64,000 nucleotides of DNA from CAIZGX01 sp044239865 (GCA_044239865.1 JBIIAO010000001.1:372001-436000); one strand, 5' to 3'; counted from the stretch's first letter, positions 1-9,039 are shown. Notes: generated from the letters alone by a model not told the origin. Numbers and translations are program-made.

Positions 1-173
1 CCCGTCGATTCAACTGGAATCGTTAGTGTCTGCACACCGTTACCCGTAAGTATGTCGAATCGATTCCGATACGTCTGTTTCTGAAAATACTCTTCACTTA
101 ACTCGAAATTATTTTCAGCATACAACACATACCAACTGATTGGAGCAAAGCAGCAGAGCGGGAGGCAAGTCAT
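1..173 (-). CDS. WbqC-like family protein, N-terminal part (cut by window edge)
   Basis: Reading the minus strand from the ATG at 173 gives about 57 residues open to the window edge. It starts MTCLPLCCFAPISWYVLY and contains YFQKQTYRNRF and LTIPVES. These match the beginning of WbqC-like proteins, whose first residues usually read 'FAPIxYY' followed by 'QTYRNR' and 'IPV'. The start lies 8 bases after the lepB stop, so it is the last visible gene of the parA-to-lepB operon. This position directly after lepB is common in Bacteroidota. The biochemical role of this family outside O-antigen loci is not established. The assignment rests on a short fragment. Confidence 0.7.
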   Translation of the reverse strand, partial: MTCLPLCCFAPISWYVLYAENNFELSEEYFQKQTYRNRFDILTGNGVQTLTIPVEST

Positions 174-181
174 GAAGTAGT

Positions 182-1837
182 TTAGTCTACCAAGTGGAAG
201 ATACGATCCCAACGAACGTTGTTGCTTCCGTGGTAATCCATGTTTTCTTTCGAGAACCAAGTGAACACTGCTTTTCCTACAATATGATCTTCTGGGACAA
301 ATCCCCAAAAACGACTGTCGGCACTGTGATGGCGGTTATCTCCCATCATGAAATAATAGTTCTGCTTGAAAGTGTAGGCTGTGGCTTCTTGTCCATTGAT
401 ATAAATCTTGCCGTCCTTCTCTGCTATCTTATTTCCTTCATAAGCTCCAATGACACGTCCGTAGCGAACGAAGGCATCGTGCGACATTTCAATGGTCATG
501 CCCTCTGCAGGAATAGCCATTGGTCCATATCGGTCGCTAGACCAACTGTTAAAAGGATAATCTGCAGAGTTTGGATAGATAGATAATGAATTTTCCGATG
601 TGGTGTCTTGGTATTGAACAACGCTCGCAAAGTCATTCGTCATTCCACGCATTTTGTTTGCTTCGTCTGAGGTCAGTGGCACAAGTAACATTGTGCCTTC
701 TTGATTAACCATTTGAATTTCGCTGTTCAATTTTCCAAAATCACGTTGAAGTTTAGAAATAGCTGTTGCAGAGGAAACAGAAATTAAATGATTCCACATC
801 ATTCCTGCTTTGTTCTCGATAGCAGATCCATTGATATAGACTTGTCCATTACGAACCTCAAGAGTTTCCCATGGAAGACCAATGCAACGCTTGATGTACA
901 TTTCTTTTTTGTCGAGTGGACGATAACGCGTTCCGCCGATTTTCAAATTCCCTCTTCCGCCGGGAGTGTTTTCGCGGCAGGATTTGCAAACATTTTTTTC
1001 GTTGAAATTGTTTCGTGCCATAGCGTCGTATTTCGCTTTATCTGACAAGTACATATCGATATTCCCACCGGCAAGTGTTATGGCTTCGTTGCGAAGCAAT
1101 TCATAATAATTATGTCCAACGTAATAAGGGTCAACCAAGACAGTATCTCCATTCGGGAAGTTGAAAACCACCGGATCAAATCGCTCTACTTTTCCGAATC
1201 CTGGAGTGCGCATGTAAGGAAGACTGAACCAACTGAGATAGCTGTTCGTTAATCCGCCCGGAATGGCATTGTGGAAGAACGGAATAGAAACCGGAGTCAT
1301 AGGTAAACGCGTTCCGTAGGTGAACTTGTCTACGAATAAATAATCTCCAACCTTCATACTCGCCTCCATAGATGGAGTAGGAATGGTGAAGGCTTCGAAA
1401 GTGAATGAACGAATAATGCTTGCAGCTACAACTGCGAATAAAATTGCTTCGCCCCATTCGCGGCCCCAACTTTTCTTAACCTTTGACCAATTGCGGGGAC
1501 CGACATATTTTTCTTCGTTCTTCTTGAAGGCCAATTCATAAAGTGCATACCACGGCAAAGCACCGAATTTCCATTGTTCCTTGCTCGATCTTTGATTGAA
1601 AACAATTCCGACTTCAATATTTACAATAACCAACATGATTAAGTTTACTCCTGGTACTAAAAGCAACAAGAACCAATACCAAGGACGACCAATTATTTTT
1701 AATAATGGAAGGAAATGCAAAATAGGAATGAAGCCTGGCAACTTGAATTCCAATCCGCTTCGCTTCATGAAAGCAGGCGTGGTTGCGCATTGAATAGCGA
1801 TTAACAAAAACAGTAATATCCAGGGAATAAGATTCAT
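182..1837 (-). CDS. lepB: Signal peptidase I, long Bacteroidota form
   Basis: Membrane-anchored serine protease of family S26 that removes signal peptides from exported proteins. The 551-residue product has hydrophobic segments near residues 1-20 and 52-80 and a third at 130-145. The catalytic serine lies in PTPSME (Ser156), the general-base lysine in YIKRCIGLP (Lys316), and the C-terminal family box GDNR..SADSRFWG is near residue 500. About 160 residues separate Ser and Lys and a further large insertion precedes the GDNR box, making it roughly twice the size of the E. coli catalytic domain. Long forms like this are usual in Bacteroidota. The gene follows dapB by 24 bases and precedes the wbqC-like gene by 8, so it is probably cotranscribed with them. 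Confidence 0.95.
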   Translation of the reverse strand: MNLIPWILLFLLIAIQCATTPAFMKRSGLEFKLPGFIPILHFLPLLKIIGRPWYWFLLLLVPGVNLIMLVIVNIEVGIVFNQRSSKEQWKFGALPWYALYELAFKKNEEKYVGPRNWSKVKKSWGREWGEAILFAVVAASIIRSFTFEAFTIPTPSMEASMKVGDYLFVDKFTYGTRLPMTPVSIPFFHNAIPGGLTNSYLSWFSLPYMRTPGFGKVERFDPVVFNFPNGDTVLVDPYYVGHNYYELLRNEAITLAGGNIDMYLSDKAKYDAMARNNFNEKNVCKSCRENTPGGRGNLKIGGTRYRPLDKKEMYIKRCIGLPWETLEVRNGQVYINGSAIENKAGMMWNHLISVSSATAISKLQRDFGKLNSEIQMVNQEGTMLLVPLTSDEANKMRGMTNDFASVVQYQDTTSENSLSIYPNSADYPFNSWSSDRYGPMAIPAEGMTIEMSHDAFVRYGRVIGAYEGNKIAEKDGKIYINGQEATAYTFKQNYYFMMGDNRHHSADSRFWGFVPEDHIVGKAVFTWFSKENMDYHGSNNVRWDRIFHLVD

Positions 1838-1861
1838 TTTCTATTTATTAGTGAGGCGAAG

Positions 1862-2608
1862 TTACAAATTCAAGACATCTTTCATGGTATACACGCCAGA
1901 CTTTCCATAAAGAAATTCCGCAGCGCGTATAGCACCCGCAGCAAATCCTTTTCGATTGTGCGCTTCGTGTTTCAATTCTATCGTATCAATTTCGCTCTTG
2001 TAGCGAACGGTATGCGTTCCTGGAACATCAGGTAAACGCAGCGCTGAAATGTTAAGCTCACTGAGTATATCTTCCCCTTTCTTCCCTTCTCTTAACTTTT
2101 CTTGTCCATTCTCCTCGTCCAACTTCCATGAATTGATGTTTTGAGAATTCTCGAAAATCCCTTCAGCAAGTGTAATCGCCGTCCCGCTGGGTTTGTCGAG
2201 TTTCGCTGTGTGATGAATCTCTTCAATGCTCGCGGTATACTCAGGAAATTTCGACATCACGCGAGCTAACTCTTTGTTCATGTGGAAGGTGATCTGAACG
2301 CCTATGCTAAAATTCGTTGCAGATAAAATCGCGCTATCTGATTTCATTTTTGAAATCACTTCGTCATATTGTCCATACCACGCAGTTGTTCCAACAACCA
2401 CAGGAACGCTCGCTTCAAAACACAAAGTAATATTTTTCGCACACTGCTCTGGTGTACTGAATTCTATGGCTACATCGGCTTGGCTGAGAGCTTCAGCAGT
2501 TGCCGGATTCTCAGAAGTATATCTTCCAACGCACGCGTGTCCGTATTCAGAAAGCAAGGCCTCAATGGCTTTGCCCATCTTTCCGTATCCCAACAATGCA
2601 ATGTTCAT
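1862..2608 (-). CDS. dapB: 4-hydroxy-tetrahydrodipicolinate reductase
   Basis: Cytosolic NAD(P)H-dependent enzyme of the diaminopimelate/lysine pathway that reduces the DapA product. The 248-residue protein begins with the Rossmann motif LLGYGKMGKA (residues 5-14), has the VVGTT stretch around 71-75, and carries the family signature EEIHHTAKLDKPSGTA at 129-144, including the catalytic His and the substrate-binding Lys and SGT. Length is normal for the short form. Its ATG overlaps the stop codon of the upstream DUF5683 gene (TGATG), which implies translational coupling. It sits between a chromosome-partition pair and lepB, an arrangement conserved in Bacteroidota. Confidence 0.96.
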   Translation of the reverse strand: MNIALLGYGKMGKAIEALLSEYGHACVGRYTSENPATAEALSQADVAIEFSTPEQCAKNITLCFEASVPVVVGTTAWYGQYDEVISKMKSDSAILSATNFSIGVQITFHMNKELARVMSKFPEYTASIEEIHHTAKLDKPSGTAITLAEGIFENSQNINSWKLDEENGQEKLREGKKGEDILSELNISALRLPDVPGTHTVRYKSEIDTIELKHEAHNRKGFAAGAIRAAEFLYGKSGVYTMKDVLNL

Positions 2609-3159
2609 CAGTGAATATTTAAAGTGAAATGAAGTCCAGTAAACCGCGGAGAGACAACAGGTGTGTAATTCAACGAAAGGTTTGGACTCACATCGAATGA
2701 AAACAAATGAGCGTCGACATTCGCGTCAATAATTTGAAGAGCGTACACTCCCAAAAAACTCATGTAACTAATGTCTAGCAGTTTCTTATAATAAAGTTGA
2801 TTGGCATCGAGCTGATTGCTTGAGAGTCCTTCTGCATCTCCGGTTGGATTGGTTGAAAGGTCGGTGTCGTTGAATGCGATATAAGAATTTTTCCAAAAAC
2901 GATAATTTTTCGTGTTCTCGGAAATGAAATAAATACAGGTTCCTAAACCGGCATAAACGATGGGCGCTTTCCAATATTTACGGTTGTAAATCTGTCCGCT
3001 GCCGGGAACAACTGCAGAGTAAATAGTGGCCTTCAACGGACTGTGCGGTTGATTCCATTTCAATTGAAATTTGGAACTGTCAGAAACAGCGACAGCATTG
3101 CTTTGGGCAATGCTGTTCAATGCAATAAGCATAAGAAGTGCGATCAACGCGTGCTTCAT
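2608..3159 (-). CDS. DUF5683 domain protein, exported
   Basis: A 183-residue protein with a signal peptide (MKHALIALLMLIALNSIAQS). The body contains PLKATIYSAVVPGSGQIYN, YWKAPIVYAGLG and later hydrophobic stretches, the pattern of the DUF5683 family found in Bacteroidota immediately downstream of parB. It probably sits in the cell envelope, but its function is unknown. The gene begins 5 bases after parB and its stop overlaps the dapB start. Family assignment comes from the sequence pattern and the conserved neighbourhood; no enzymatic motif is visible. Confidence 0.85.
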   Translation of the reverse strand: MKHALIALLMLIALNSIAQSNAVAVSDSSKFQLKWNQPHSPLKATIYSAVVPGSGQIYNRKYWKAPIVYAGLGTCIYFISENTKNYRFWKNSYIAFNDTDLSTNPTGDAEGLSSNQLDANQLYYKKLLDISYMSFLGVYALQIIDANVDAHLFSFDVSPNLSLNYTPVVSPRFTGLHFTLNIH

Positions 3160-3164
3160 AAGTT

Positions 3165-4079
3165 TTAGTTAAGTCCGAGCATAGAAATGATGCGCTCTAA
3201 ATCGTCGTCGGTTGTAAATGGAATTTCTACTTTTCCTACGCCACCTTCATTTCGAGTAACCTTGGCTTTCTTTCCGTATCGTATTTTTAAGTCGGCTTGC
3301 ATTTTCTGAATTTCAAGCGGCATGAGGTTAGCTTTCGAAGCGAACAATTTCGGTGCATCGTCTTCCTTCACCAACTCTTCCACTTTGCGAACACTTAAAT
3401 CTTTTTCAAGAATTAATTTGAAAATTTTAAGTTGCTTGCTTTCAGGTTCGGCATTGATCAAAGCGCGTGCATGGCCCATGCTAATGCGTTTCTCAATAAT
3501 TCCAAATTGAATTTCGGGTGGAAGGCGAAGCAAGCGAACATAGTTCGTTACCGTTGTTCTGTCTTTACCTACGCGGTCGGCAAGCTTGTCTGTTGTGAGG
3601 CTGCACTCTTCCATCAAGCGTTTGTAGCTAATAGCAATCTCAAGTGCATTCAGATTTTCACGTTGAATGTTTTCCACCAACGCCATTTCTAGCATGCCTT
3701 GGTCGTCTGCTTCACGCAAGTATACAGGAACCTCTGTAAGGTTTGCCATCTGGCTTGCACGGAAGCGGCGCTCTCCTGAAATGATTTGGTATTTCTGTGA
3801 AGAAACTTTGCGCACGGTTATCGGCTGAATCAATCCGAGCTCACCAATGCTAGTAGCCAATTCAATTAAAGCGTCGTTGTTGAAGTCCTTACGTGGTTGG
3901 TAAGGATTCGCTTCAATTTGAGAAATGTTCAATAAGGTAATTGGTCCAGCAACGTGTCCAACTTCTTTGTTCTCATCTTTAAGCGGCGCGGCTTGTGAAA
4001 CGAGTTCATTCTTCGCGGTCACTGGAGAGTGCTCTAATAGGGCACTCAATCCTCTTCCTAATGCTTGTTTCTTACTCAT
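3165..4079 (-). CDS. parB: Chromosome partition protein ParB
   Basis: DNA-binding CTPase clamp that loads at parS sites near the origin and works with ParA in segregation. The 304-residue protein has the N-terminal box ANPYQPRKDF, the CTP-binding motif SGERRFRAS (residues 101-109), the ENIQRENLNALE segment, a helix-turn-helix at about 155-190 (LADRVGKDRTTVTNYVRLL) and a C-terminal dimerisation segment. Length is typical of chromosomal ParB. It overlaps parA by 8 bases, so the two are coexpressed. This suggests, but does not prove, that the window is near the replication origin; I did not find a perfect parS. Confidence 0.96.
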   Translation of the reverse strand: MSKKQALGRGLSALLEHSPVTAKNELVSQAAPLKDENKEVGHVAGPITLLNISQIEANPYQPRKDFNNDALIELATSIGELGLIQPITVRKVSSQKYQIISGERRFRASQMANLTEVPVYLREADDQGMLEMALVENIQRENLNALEIAISYKRLMEECSLTTDKLADRVGKDRTTVTNYVRLLRLPPEIQFGIIEKRISMGHARALINAEPESKQLKIFKLILEKDLSVRKVEELVKEDDAPKLFASKANLMPLEIQKMQADLKIRYGKKAKVTRNEGGVGKVEIPFTTDDDLERIISMLGLN

Positions 4080-4884
4080 GATCTACAGGAATGTATTTTT
4101 CGTCGCTGCCCATCTTCGTTAAATTATTTTTTTGAAGAAGCTCACGCGCCATATTCAAATAGTTCACCGCTCCCTTACACGAGGCGTCATGCATAATCAC
4201 CGTTTGACCAAAGCTAGGCGCTTCTCCCAATGTAGTGTTGCGGTGAATTAAAGTGTCGAACACCATCTCTTGGAAATGCATGCGCACTTCTTCAACCACT
4301 TGATTGCTCAAGCGCAGACGGGTATCGTACATCGTTAACAGAATTCCTTCAATGGTTAATTCTGTGTTTAATTTTTGTTGAACGATTTTAATTGTGTTCA
4401 ATAATTTCCCAAGTCCTTCCAAAGCGAAATACTCGCACTGAACAGGGACAATGACGCTTGCAGATGCTGATAATGCATTAACGGTAACCAATCCCAAAGA
4501 AGGAGAGCAGTCGATAATAATGAAATCGTAATCGTCTTTAATCTTATTCAATGTGCCACGAAGCATATACTCGCGGCTAGGCATATTGATAAGTTCAATC
4601 TCTGCTCCAACCAAGTCAATGTGCGAAGGAAGAAGATCGAGGTTTGGGCTTTCAGTAGTAATAATGATGTCGCGAGGATCTACATCGTTAATCAAGCACT
4701 CATAGATGCTTGTCTTAACAGTATTCGGATCTACACCAACACCGCTGGTTGCGTTTGCTTGTGGATCGGCATCAACCAAAAGAGTTTTGAATTCCAACAC
4801 GCCCAATGCAGCAGCAAGGTTTATGGCAGTGGTTGTTTTTCCAACGCCTCCTTTTTGATTTGCAACGGTTATTATTTTTCCCAT
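4072..4884 (-). CDS. parA: Chromosome partition ATPase ParA (Soj)
   Basis: Deviant Walker-type ATPase that dimerises on DNA and positions ParB-parS complexes. The 270-residue protein starts MGKIITVANQ and carries the deviant Walker A motif KGGVGKT (residues 11-17), the Walker A' DADPQANAT and the Walker B IIIDCSPSLG. Its length and absence of an N-terminal DNA-binding extension indicate the chromosomal Soj type rather than a plasmid type. It is the first gene of the minus-strand operon; its upstream region holds parS-like half-sites described separately. Confidence 0.96.
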   Translation of the reverse strand: MGKIITVANQKGGVGKTTTAINLAAALGVLEFKTLLVDADPQANATSGVGVDPNTVKTSIYECLINDVDPRDIIITTESPNLDLLPSHIDLVGAEIELINMPSREYMLRGTLNKIKDDYDFIIIDCSPSLGLVTVNALSASASVIVPVQCEYFALEGLGKLLNTIKIVQQKLNTELTIEGILLTMYDTRLRLSNQVVEEVRMHFQEMVFDTLIHRNTTLGEAPSFGQTVIMHDASCKGAVNYLNMARELLQKNNLTKMGSDEKYIPVDHE

Positions 4885-4913
4885 GATATCGGGGTTTTTA
4901 GGTTCTTTTCACT

Positions 4914-4970
4914 TGTTTCACGCGTGTTTCACACGTTTAGCGAAAGTACGTCGCTTTGTTCCCTAGAACA
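4914..4970. promoter_or_regulatory. parA upstream region with parS-like half-sites and an inverted repeat
   Basis: Between parA (minus) and the nucleoside phosphorylase gene (plus) are two direct copies of TGTTTCAC at 4914-4921 and 4925-4932. At 4957-4970 is an inverted repeat TGTTC-CCTA-GAACA. The ParB site consensus is TGTTNCACGTGNAACA, so the direct repeats resemble half-sites and the inverted repeat resembles a parS with a changed, shortened centre. None is a perfect parS. A possible parA promoter element (TACTTTCG on the minus strand) lies between them. Degenerate parS, an autoregulatory operator, or chance are all possible. Confidence 0.35.
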
Positions 4971-5106
4971 TTTTTTTTCTGAATGAAGTTTTACACACGA
5001 CCTTTGTGCATGGAGTGTTAATAGCCGTGAATAACTTTTTTAATTCGCATGAGATAAGAAAGTTAGGTAAGGATAGTTTAGCGTCGTTTAACCAAATTCA
5101 ATTAAA

Positions 5107-5916
5107 ATGATAGAAATTCAAGAGAGCGCTGACTGGCTCAGCAAAAGGGGAGTAGGACAGGTAGATGTGGGGATCGTTTTAGGAACGGGTCTGCACGGAT
5201 TGGTGAACAAGATTACTGTGTTGAAGGAATTCAGCTACAGCATGATTCCGAACTTCCCCATTGCGACTGTGGAATTTCATTTTGGGAAATTGATTTATGG
5301 TGAATTGAATGGAAAGAAGGTTCTTGCTTGCGTTGGACGATTCCACTATTATGAAGGTTATTCGATGGATGAAGTGGTTTTGCCCGTTCGTGTAATGAAG
5401 TTACTTGGGGCAAAAGCAATTCTTCTTTCTAATGCAGCAGGGGCATTAAATCCTGATTTTGCCCTGGGCTCCCTCATGCTAATAGACGATCATATAAATC
5501 TGCAGCCAGATAATCCCCTTCGCGGGCCCAATCATGATGACTTGGGAAATCGTTTCCCTGATATGCTAGAACCTTATAATAAGCGACTAAACGGATTGTT
5601 GAAAGACATTGCCGCGGAAAAAAGTATTACACTGAATGAAGGTGTCTACGTCTCTGTCCCTGGCCCAAATCTCGAAACCCGCGCGGAATATCGCTTTCTG
5701 CGAACTATTGGTGCCGATGCGGTAGGAATGAGCACGGTCCCGGAAGTTATTGCGTGCGTTCACATGGGGGTTCCGTGCTGTGCAATAAGCATACTAACGG
5801 ATGCCTGTGATCCAGCTCGTTTAAAGCAAACAAGTATTCAAGAAATTATTGCCATAGCAGAAAGTAGCGAGACTTATTTAACCGATTTGTATTCTGAGCT
5901 AGTGGCTCGAATGTAA
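5107..5916 (+). CDS. Purine nucleoside phosphorylase (trimeric PNP/MTAP family)
   Basis: Cytosolic enzyme that cleaves purine nucleosides with phosphate to free base and (deoxy)ribose 1-phosphate in purine salvage. The 269-residue protein shows the phosphate loop LGTGLHG (about 25-31), GRFHYYEGY (78-86), NAAGALNPDF (109-118), NPLRGPN, and the base-site segment VPGPNLETRAEYR (184-196) followed by VGMSTVPE (206-213). The base-binding Glu of trimeric PNPs is present in GPNLET. The position that is Asn in mammalian PNP appears as Asp in LTDACDP (about residue 232), as in MTAP enzymes, so the preferred base is not certain. It is transcribed divergently from parA and probably alone. Confidence 0.92.
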   Translation: MIEIQESADWLSKRGVGQVDVGIVLGTGLHGLVNKITVLKEFSYSMIPNFPIATVEFHFGKLIYGELNGKKVLACVGRFHYYEGYSMDEVVLPVRVMKLLGAKAILLSNAAGALNPDFALGSLMLIDDHINLQPDNPLRGPNHDDLGNRFPDMLEPYNKRLNGLLKDIAAEKSITLNEGVYVSVPGPNLETRAEYRFLRTIGADAVGMSTVPEVIACVHMGVPCCAISILTDACDPARLKQTSIQEIIAIAESSETYLTDLYSELVARM

Positions 5917-5970
5917 TTTTCAATAATTCGTCATTTTTTTTTCACACAGTCGGTATTGTTATATCGGGCT

Positions 5971-5998
5971 TTGTCGTATTTTCACCTCTGAATTTTTG
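5971..5998 (+). promoter_or_regulatory. Candidate Bacteroidota promoter (TTG-N17-AATTTTTG)
   Basis: TTG at 5971-5973 is followed 17 bases later by AATTTTTG (5991-5998), one mismatch from the Bacteroidota -7 consensus TAnnTTTG. The ATG of the FG-GAP protein follows 17 bases downstream. Spacing fits the family consensus, but the region is AT-rich, so this is a prediction only. Confidence 0.4.
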
Positions 5999-6015
5999 AA
6001 AACCAAATAACCTTT

Positions 6016-8910
6016 ATGAAAAAACTCTACGTTTTAGCTCTTGCAATAGTAAGCTTTGCTGCTGCAACAGCACAGACCTTCACAGCAGGAACGCTGCCAG
6101 GCTCATTCTACAGCGGAGGTGTTACAGGCGTTTGGGACATGGACAATGATGGATTAAATGACATCGTAGTTATGGACCAAAGTAAAACACTTCGTATCTT
6201 ATATCAACAAGCCAGTGGCTCATTTATTCAAGCGAATGTAGGCACTCAATTGGGCTCTTCGCAATGGGGAATGACAGTTGGAGACCTTGATAATGATGGT
6301 TACGCCGACGTAATTAGCGGCGGAGCATACGATGACCTTCACGTATATCACATTGACGCGGCAGGAACTGCCGTTGAAACAACTCTTCCAGTTGGAATAT
6401 TCACTCAAGCATGCACGCTTGGTGATATGGACAACGACGGATGGTTAGATTTCTTCGCTTGTCACGATGATGGTCCTTCTCACATGTGGAGAAATGACGG
6501 TGCCGGAAATATGGTTCACAAGAGCACCATCATGACAGATGCCTCAGGAAACACTGTTTTGGACTATAACTTATATCCCGGTAACTACCCAGGATCGAAC
6601 GATCCGTTAATGTCTGGAAACTACGGAAACGAGTTTTCTGACTTTGACCGCGATGGTGACCTTGACTTGTTGGTAGCAAAATGCCGTCAATCTTCGAACG
6701 ATCCTTTAGATAAGCGTCGTACGAACTTGCTTTTCGTTAATGATGGAAATAATGTATTTCAAGAAGATGCTGGTGCTCGCGGATTGGTTAACCTGCAACA
6801 ATCTTGGACCGCGACGTTTGGCGACATTGATAACGATGGTGACTTCGATTGTATGATGACTACGCACAGTAGCACATTAAAAATATACGAGAACAACGGT
6901 CTTGGATATTTCACAGACATTACTCCAGGTTCAGGATTGCAAAACGTTTCTGGATTCTTCATGCAAGGTCAAATGACTGACTTTGACAACGACGGATTCA
7001 TTGATGTTGTTTACGCTGGTGGAGCTTTCGGATACTATCGTAACAACGGAGATCATACATTTACATCGCAGACTAGTTCTTTCAACAATCCACAGACCAT
7101 GCACGGTTTCGGATTGGGTGACTTGAACAACGATGGATTTGTTGACGTTTACGCAGGTTATGGTAACTCAAACGGTTACGTAACTCCAAGTAACGTTGCA
7201 GACCGTCTTCAAATCAACGGTGGAAACAACAACCATTGGGTAGGTTTCCATTTGGAAGGTGTAATGTCAAACAAAAATGCTGTAGGCGCTATCGTGGAAA
7301 TTCACGGTGCTTGGGGAACTCAAGTGCGTGAGGTTCGTTCAGGAGTGAGCTACGGTATTACAAACTCGAACATCTTAAACTTCGGTATCGGTTCTGAAAC
7401 TTCTATCGACTACGCTGTTATTCACTGGCCTGCTGGAGGAACTACAGTTATCCCTAATCCAGGAACAGATCAGTACCACAGCTTCGTTGAAGTGGATTGT
7501 ACTGCTCCAGTTGCTTCAATTACTGCTGGAGGTAACACACAATTGTGCGTAGGTCAGACAGTAGATTTATCAGCTTCTACATTCGGAAGTAGCTTCATTT
7601 GGAGCAACGGTGCTATTACAAGTACAATCACTGTTAGTGAGCCAGGTTTGTACACTGCAATTGCATACGACGCAAGCGGATGTGCTTCAAACTCAAATAC
7701 AATTACTGTTTCGGTTAATTCAGATGTAGCTACTCCAACAATAGCTGCTGTAGGAGCTCTTGACTTCTGCGAAGGAACTTCTGTGCAGTTGACTGCTTCT
7801 GAAGGTGTAAGTTACTTGTGGAGCAATGGAGCGGAAACGCAAACGATTGACGCTGCATTGCCGGGCGAATACACTGTTCAAGTAGAAGGCGGATGTGGAT
7901 TCGCAACGTCTACTGCAACAACAGTTGTTGTTTATGATGCTCCTGCTGCTCCAACTGCAGTTGACGTAACAATTGGTGCTGCTGGTGTAACAGCTGATTT
8001 AACAGCTACAGGAACTAACCTTCAATGGTACGACGTTGCAACTGGAGGATCTCCAATCGCAACAGGTTCTACATTCACAACTCCAACAATCACAGCATCT
8101 CCGACTTCTTATTGGGTTGAAGATGTTGCAACTTTCGGTGGTGCTGCAGGCAACGGCGGTAAGGTAATCAACGATGCGGGTGCATACTTTGCAAATACAC
8201 CAACCAACTTCAACAAGTTCGACGCATTAGAAGATGTTATTTTGGATAGCGTTTTTGTATTCTCTAACGCTGCTGGTGCTCGCACTATTGAAGTTGTTGA
8301 TGCTAACTTAACTGTTATTGCATCTGCAACAGTTACTATTCCAAATGACTCTGTTTATGTTCCTTTGAACTTCTTCATTCCAGCTGGAACTGGATACGGA
8401 TTGAGAACATCAACAGGTAACCCTGGTTTGTGGAGAGATCGTGACATCACTGTTGCTTCTCCATACGATTACCCATATGATGTAAACGGATTAATCAGTA
8501 TCACAGGTACTACAGTTACCAACGGTAACCAAAACCAAGACGGTGACAACTATTACTATTTCTTCTACAGATGGCATGCACACACTCCTTCTTTCGACTG
8601 TCCAAGTCCAAGAGAAGAAGTTGTTATCTCAATTGTTGGTGTTGAAGAGTTAGAGACTATTTCTAACGTAGTGGTTTTCCCAAATCCTGCTACTGACCAC
8701 TTAACTGTTCGCTTGAACAGCACAAAGGGCGGTGCAATGAATGTAAACTTAATCGATGCCGTAGGTAAAATGGTTCAAGTGAATCAAGTTACTGTAAGCA
8801 CAGGAACTCAAAATATCGAGCTTAACCTAAACGGTATTGCTCCAGGTATCTATGAATTGCAAATGGTGAAAGATGGCAAAGCATCTTCTTCACGTATCGT
8901 AATTCGCTAA
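6016..8910 (+). CDS. Secreted FG-GAP/VCBS-repeat protein with ASPIC/UnbV domain, Ig-like modules and T9SS type A sorting domain
   Basis: A 964-residue exported protein. Residues 1-20 form a signal peptide ending ATAQ. Residues about 35-400 hold seven Ca-binding-type DxDxDG loops (such as WDMDNDGLND, GDLDNDGYAD, GDIDNDGDFD), typical of FG-GAP/VCBS beta-propellers. An ASPIC/UnbV domain follows (GAIVEIHGAWGTQVREV, YAVIHWPAGG; about 410-490), then Ig-like modules with SNGA repeats. The C-terminal ~80 residues (VVVFPNPATDHLTVR ... GIYELQMVKDG) form a T9SS type A sorting domain. It should therefore leave the cell through T9SS and be surface-attached or released. The ligand is unknown; propeller proteins of this class are usually adhesins or carbohydrate-binding proteins. 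It is monocistronic, with a strong terminator behind it. Confidence 0.9.
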   Translation: MKKLYVLALAIVSFAAATAQTFTAGTLPGSFYSGGVTGVWDMDNDGLNDIVVMDQSKTLRILYQQASGSFIQANVGTQLGSSQWGMTVGDLDNDGYADVISGGAYDDLHVYHIDAAGTAVETTLPVGIFTQACTLGDMDNDGWLDFFACHDDGPSHMWRNDGAGNMVHKSTIMTDASGNTVLDYNLYPGNYPGSNDPLMSGNYGNEFSDFDRDGDLDLLVAKCRQSSNDPLDKRRTNLLFVNDGNNVFQEDAGARGLVNLQQSWTATFGDIDNDGDFDCMMTTHSSTLKIYENNGLGYFTDITPGSGLQNVSGFFMQGQMTDFDNDGFIDVVYAGGAFGYYRNNGDHTFTSQTSSFNNPQTMHGFGLGDLNNDGFVDVYAGYGNSNGYVTPSNVADRLQINGGNNNHWVGFHLEGVMSNKNAVGAIVEIHGAWGTQVREVRSGVSYGITNSNILNFGIGSETSIDYAVIHWPAGGTTVIPNPGTDQYHSFVEVDCTAPVASITAGGNTQLCVGQTVDLSASTFGSSFIWSNGAITSTITVSEPGLYTAIAYDASGCASNSNTITVSVNSDVATPTIAAVGALDFCEGTSVQLTASEGVSYLWSNGAETQTIDAALPGEYTVQVEGGCGFATSTATTVVVYDAPAAPTAVDVTIGAAGVTADLTATGTNLQWYDVATGGSPIATGSTFTTPTITASPTSYWVEDVATFGGAAGNGGKVINDAGAYFANTPTNFNKFDALEDVILDSVFVFSNAAGARTIEVVDANLTVIASATVTIPNDSVYVPLNFFIPAGTGYGLRTSTGNPGLWRDRDITVASPYDYPYDVNGLISITGTTVTNGNQNQDGDNYYYFFYRWHAHTPSFDCPSPREEVVISIVGVEELETISNVVVFPNPATDHLTVRLNSTKGGAMNVNLIDAVGKMVQVNQVTVSTGTQNIELNLNGIAPGIYELQMVKDGKASSSRIVIR

Positions 8911-8930
8911 GAGACTTTTTAGCAGAAGAG

Positions 8931-8959
8931 AAGGGGCCGAGCAATCGGCCCCTTTTTTA
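8931..8959 (+). terminator. Rho-independent terminator
   Basis: Perfect 8-bp stem GGGGCCGA / TCGGCCCC around a GCAA tetraloop, followed directly by TTTTTT. It lies 20 bases after the stop of the FG-GAP protein and separates it from htpG. Confidence 0.93.
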
Positions 8960-8961
8960 TT

Positions 8962-8979
8962 TGTCAGTGTTCGCTGACA
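8962..8979 (+). other. Small inverted repeat upstream of htpG
   Basis: TGTCAG-TGTTCG-CTGACA is a perfect 6-bp inverted repeat 60 bases before the htpG start and just after the upstream terminator. It is not the CIRCE heat-shock operator (TTAGCACTC-N9-GAGTGCTAA) and has no T-tract. It may be an operator or a leader hairpin, or may be chance. Confidence 0.3.
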
Positions 8980-9039
8980 GGTTGTCTTAAAGCCGCAAGT
9001 GGCATATTGGTTGAAAGAGCCACCGAAAATTATCAAACT

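Noticed and set aside
4985..5106. Replication origin or DnaA boxes near parAB
   Set aside because: No TTATNCACA-type boxes were seen in the short intergenic region, so I did not call an origin.
9007..9039. TTG start for htpG
   Set aside because: HtpG proteins begin at the MRQGNI-type sequence; the 11 extra residues match nothing in the family.
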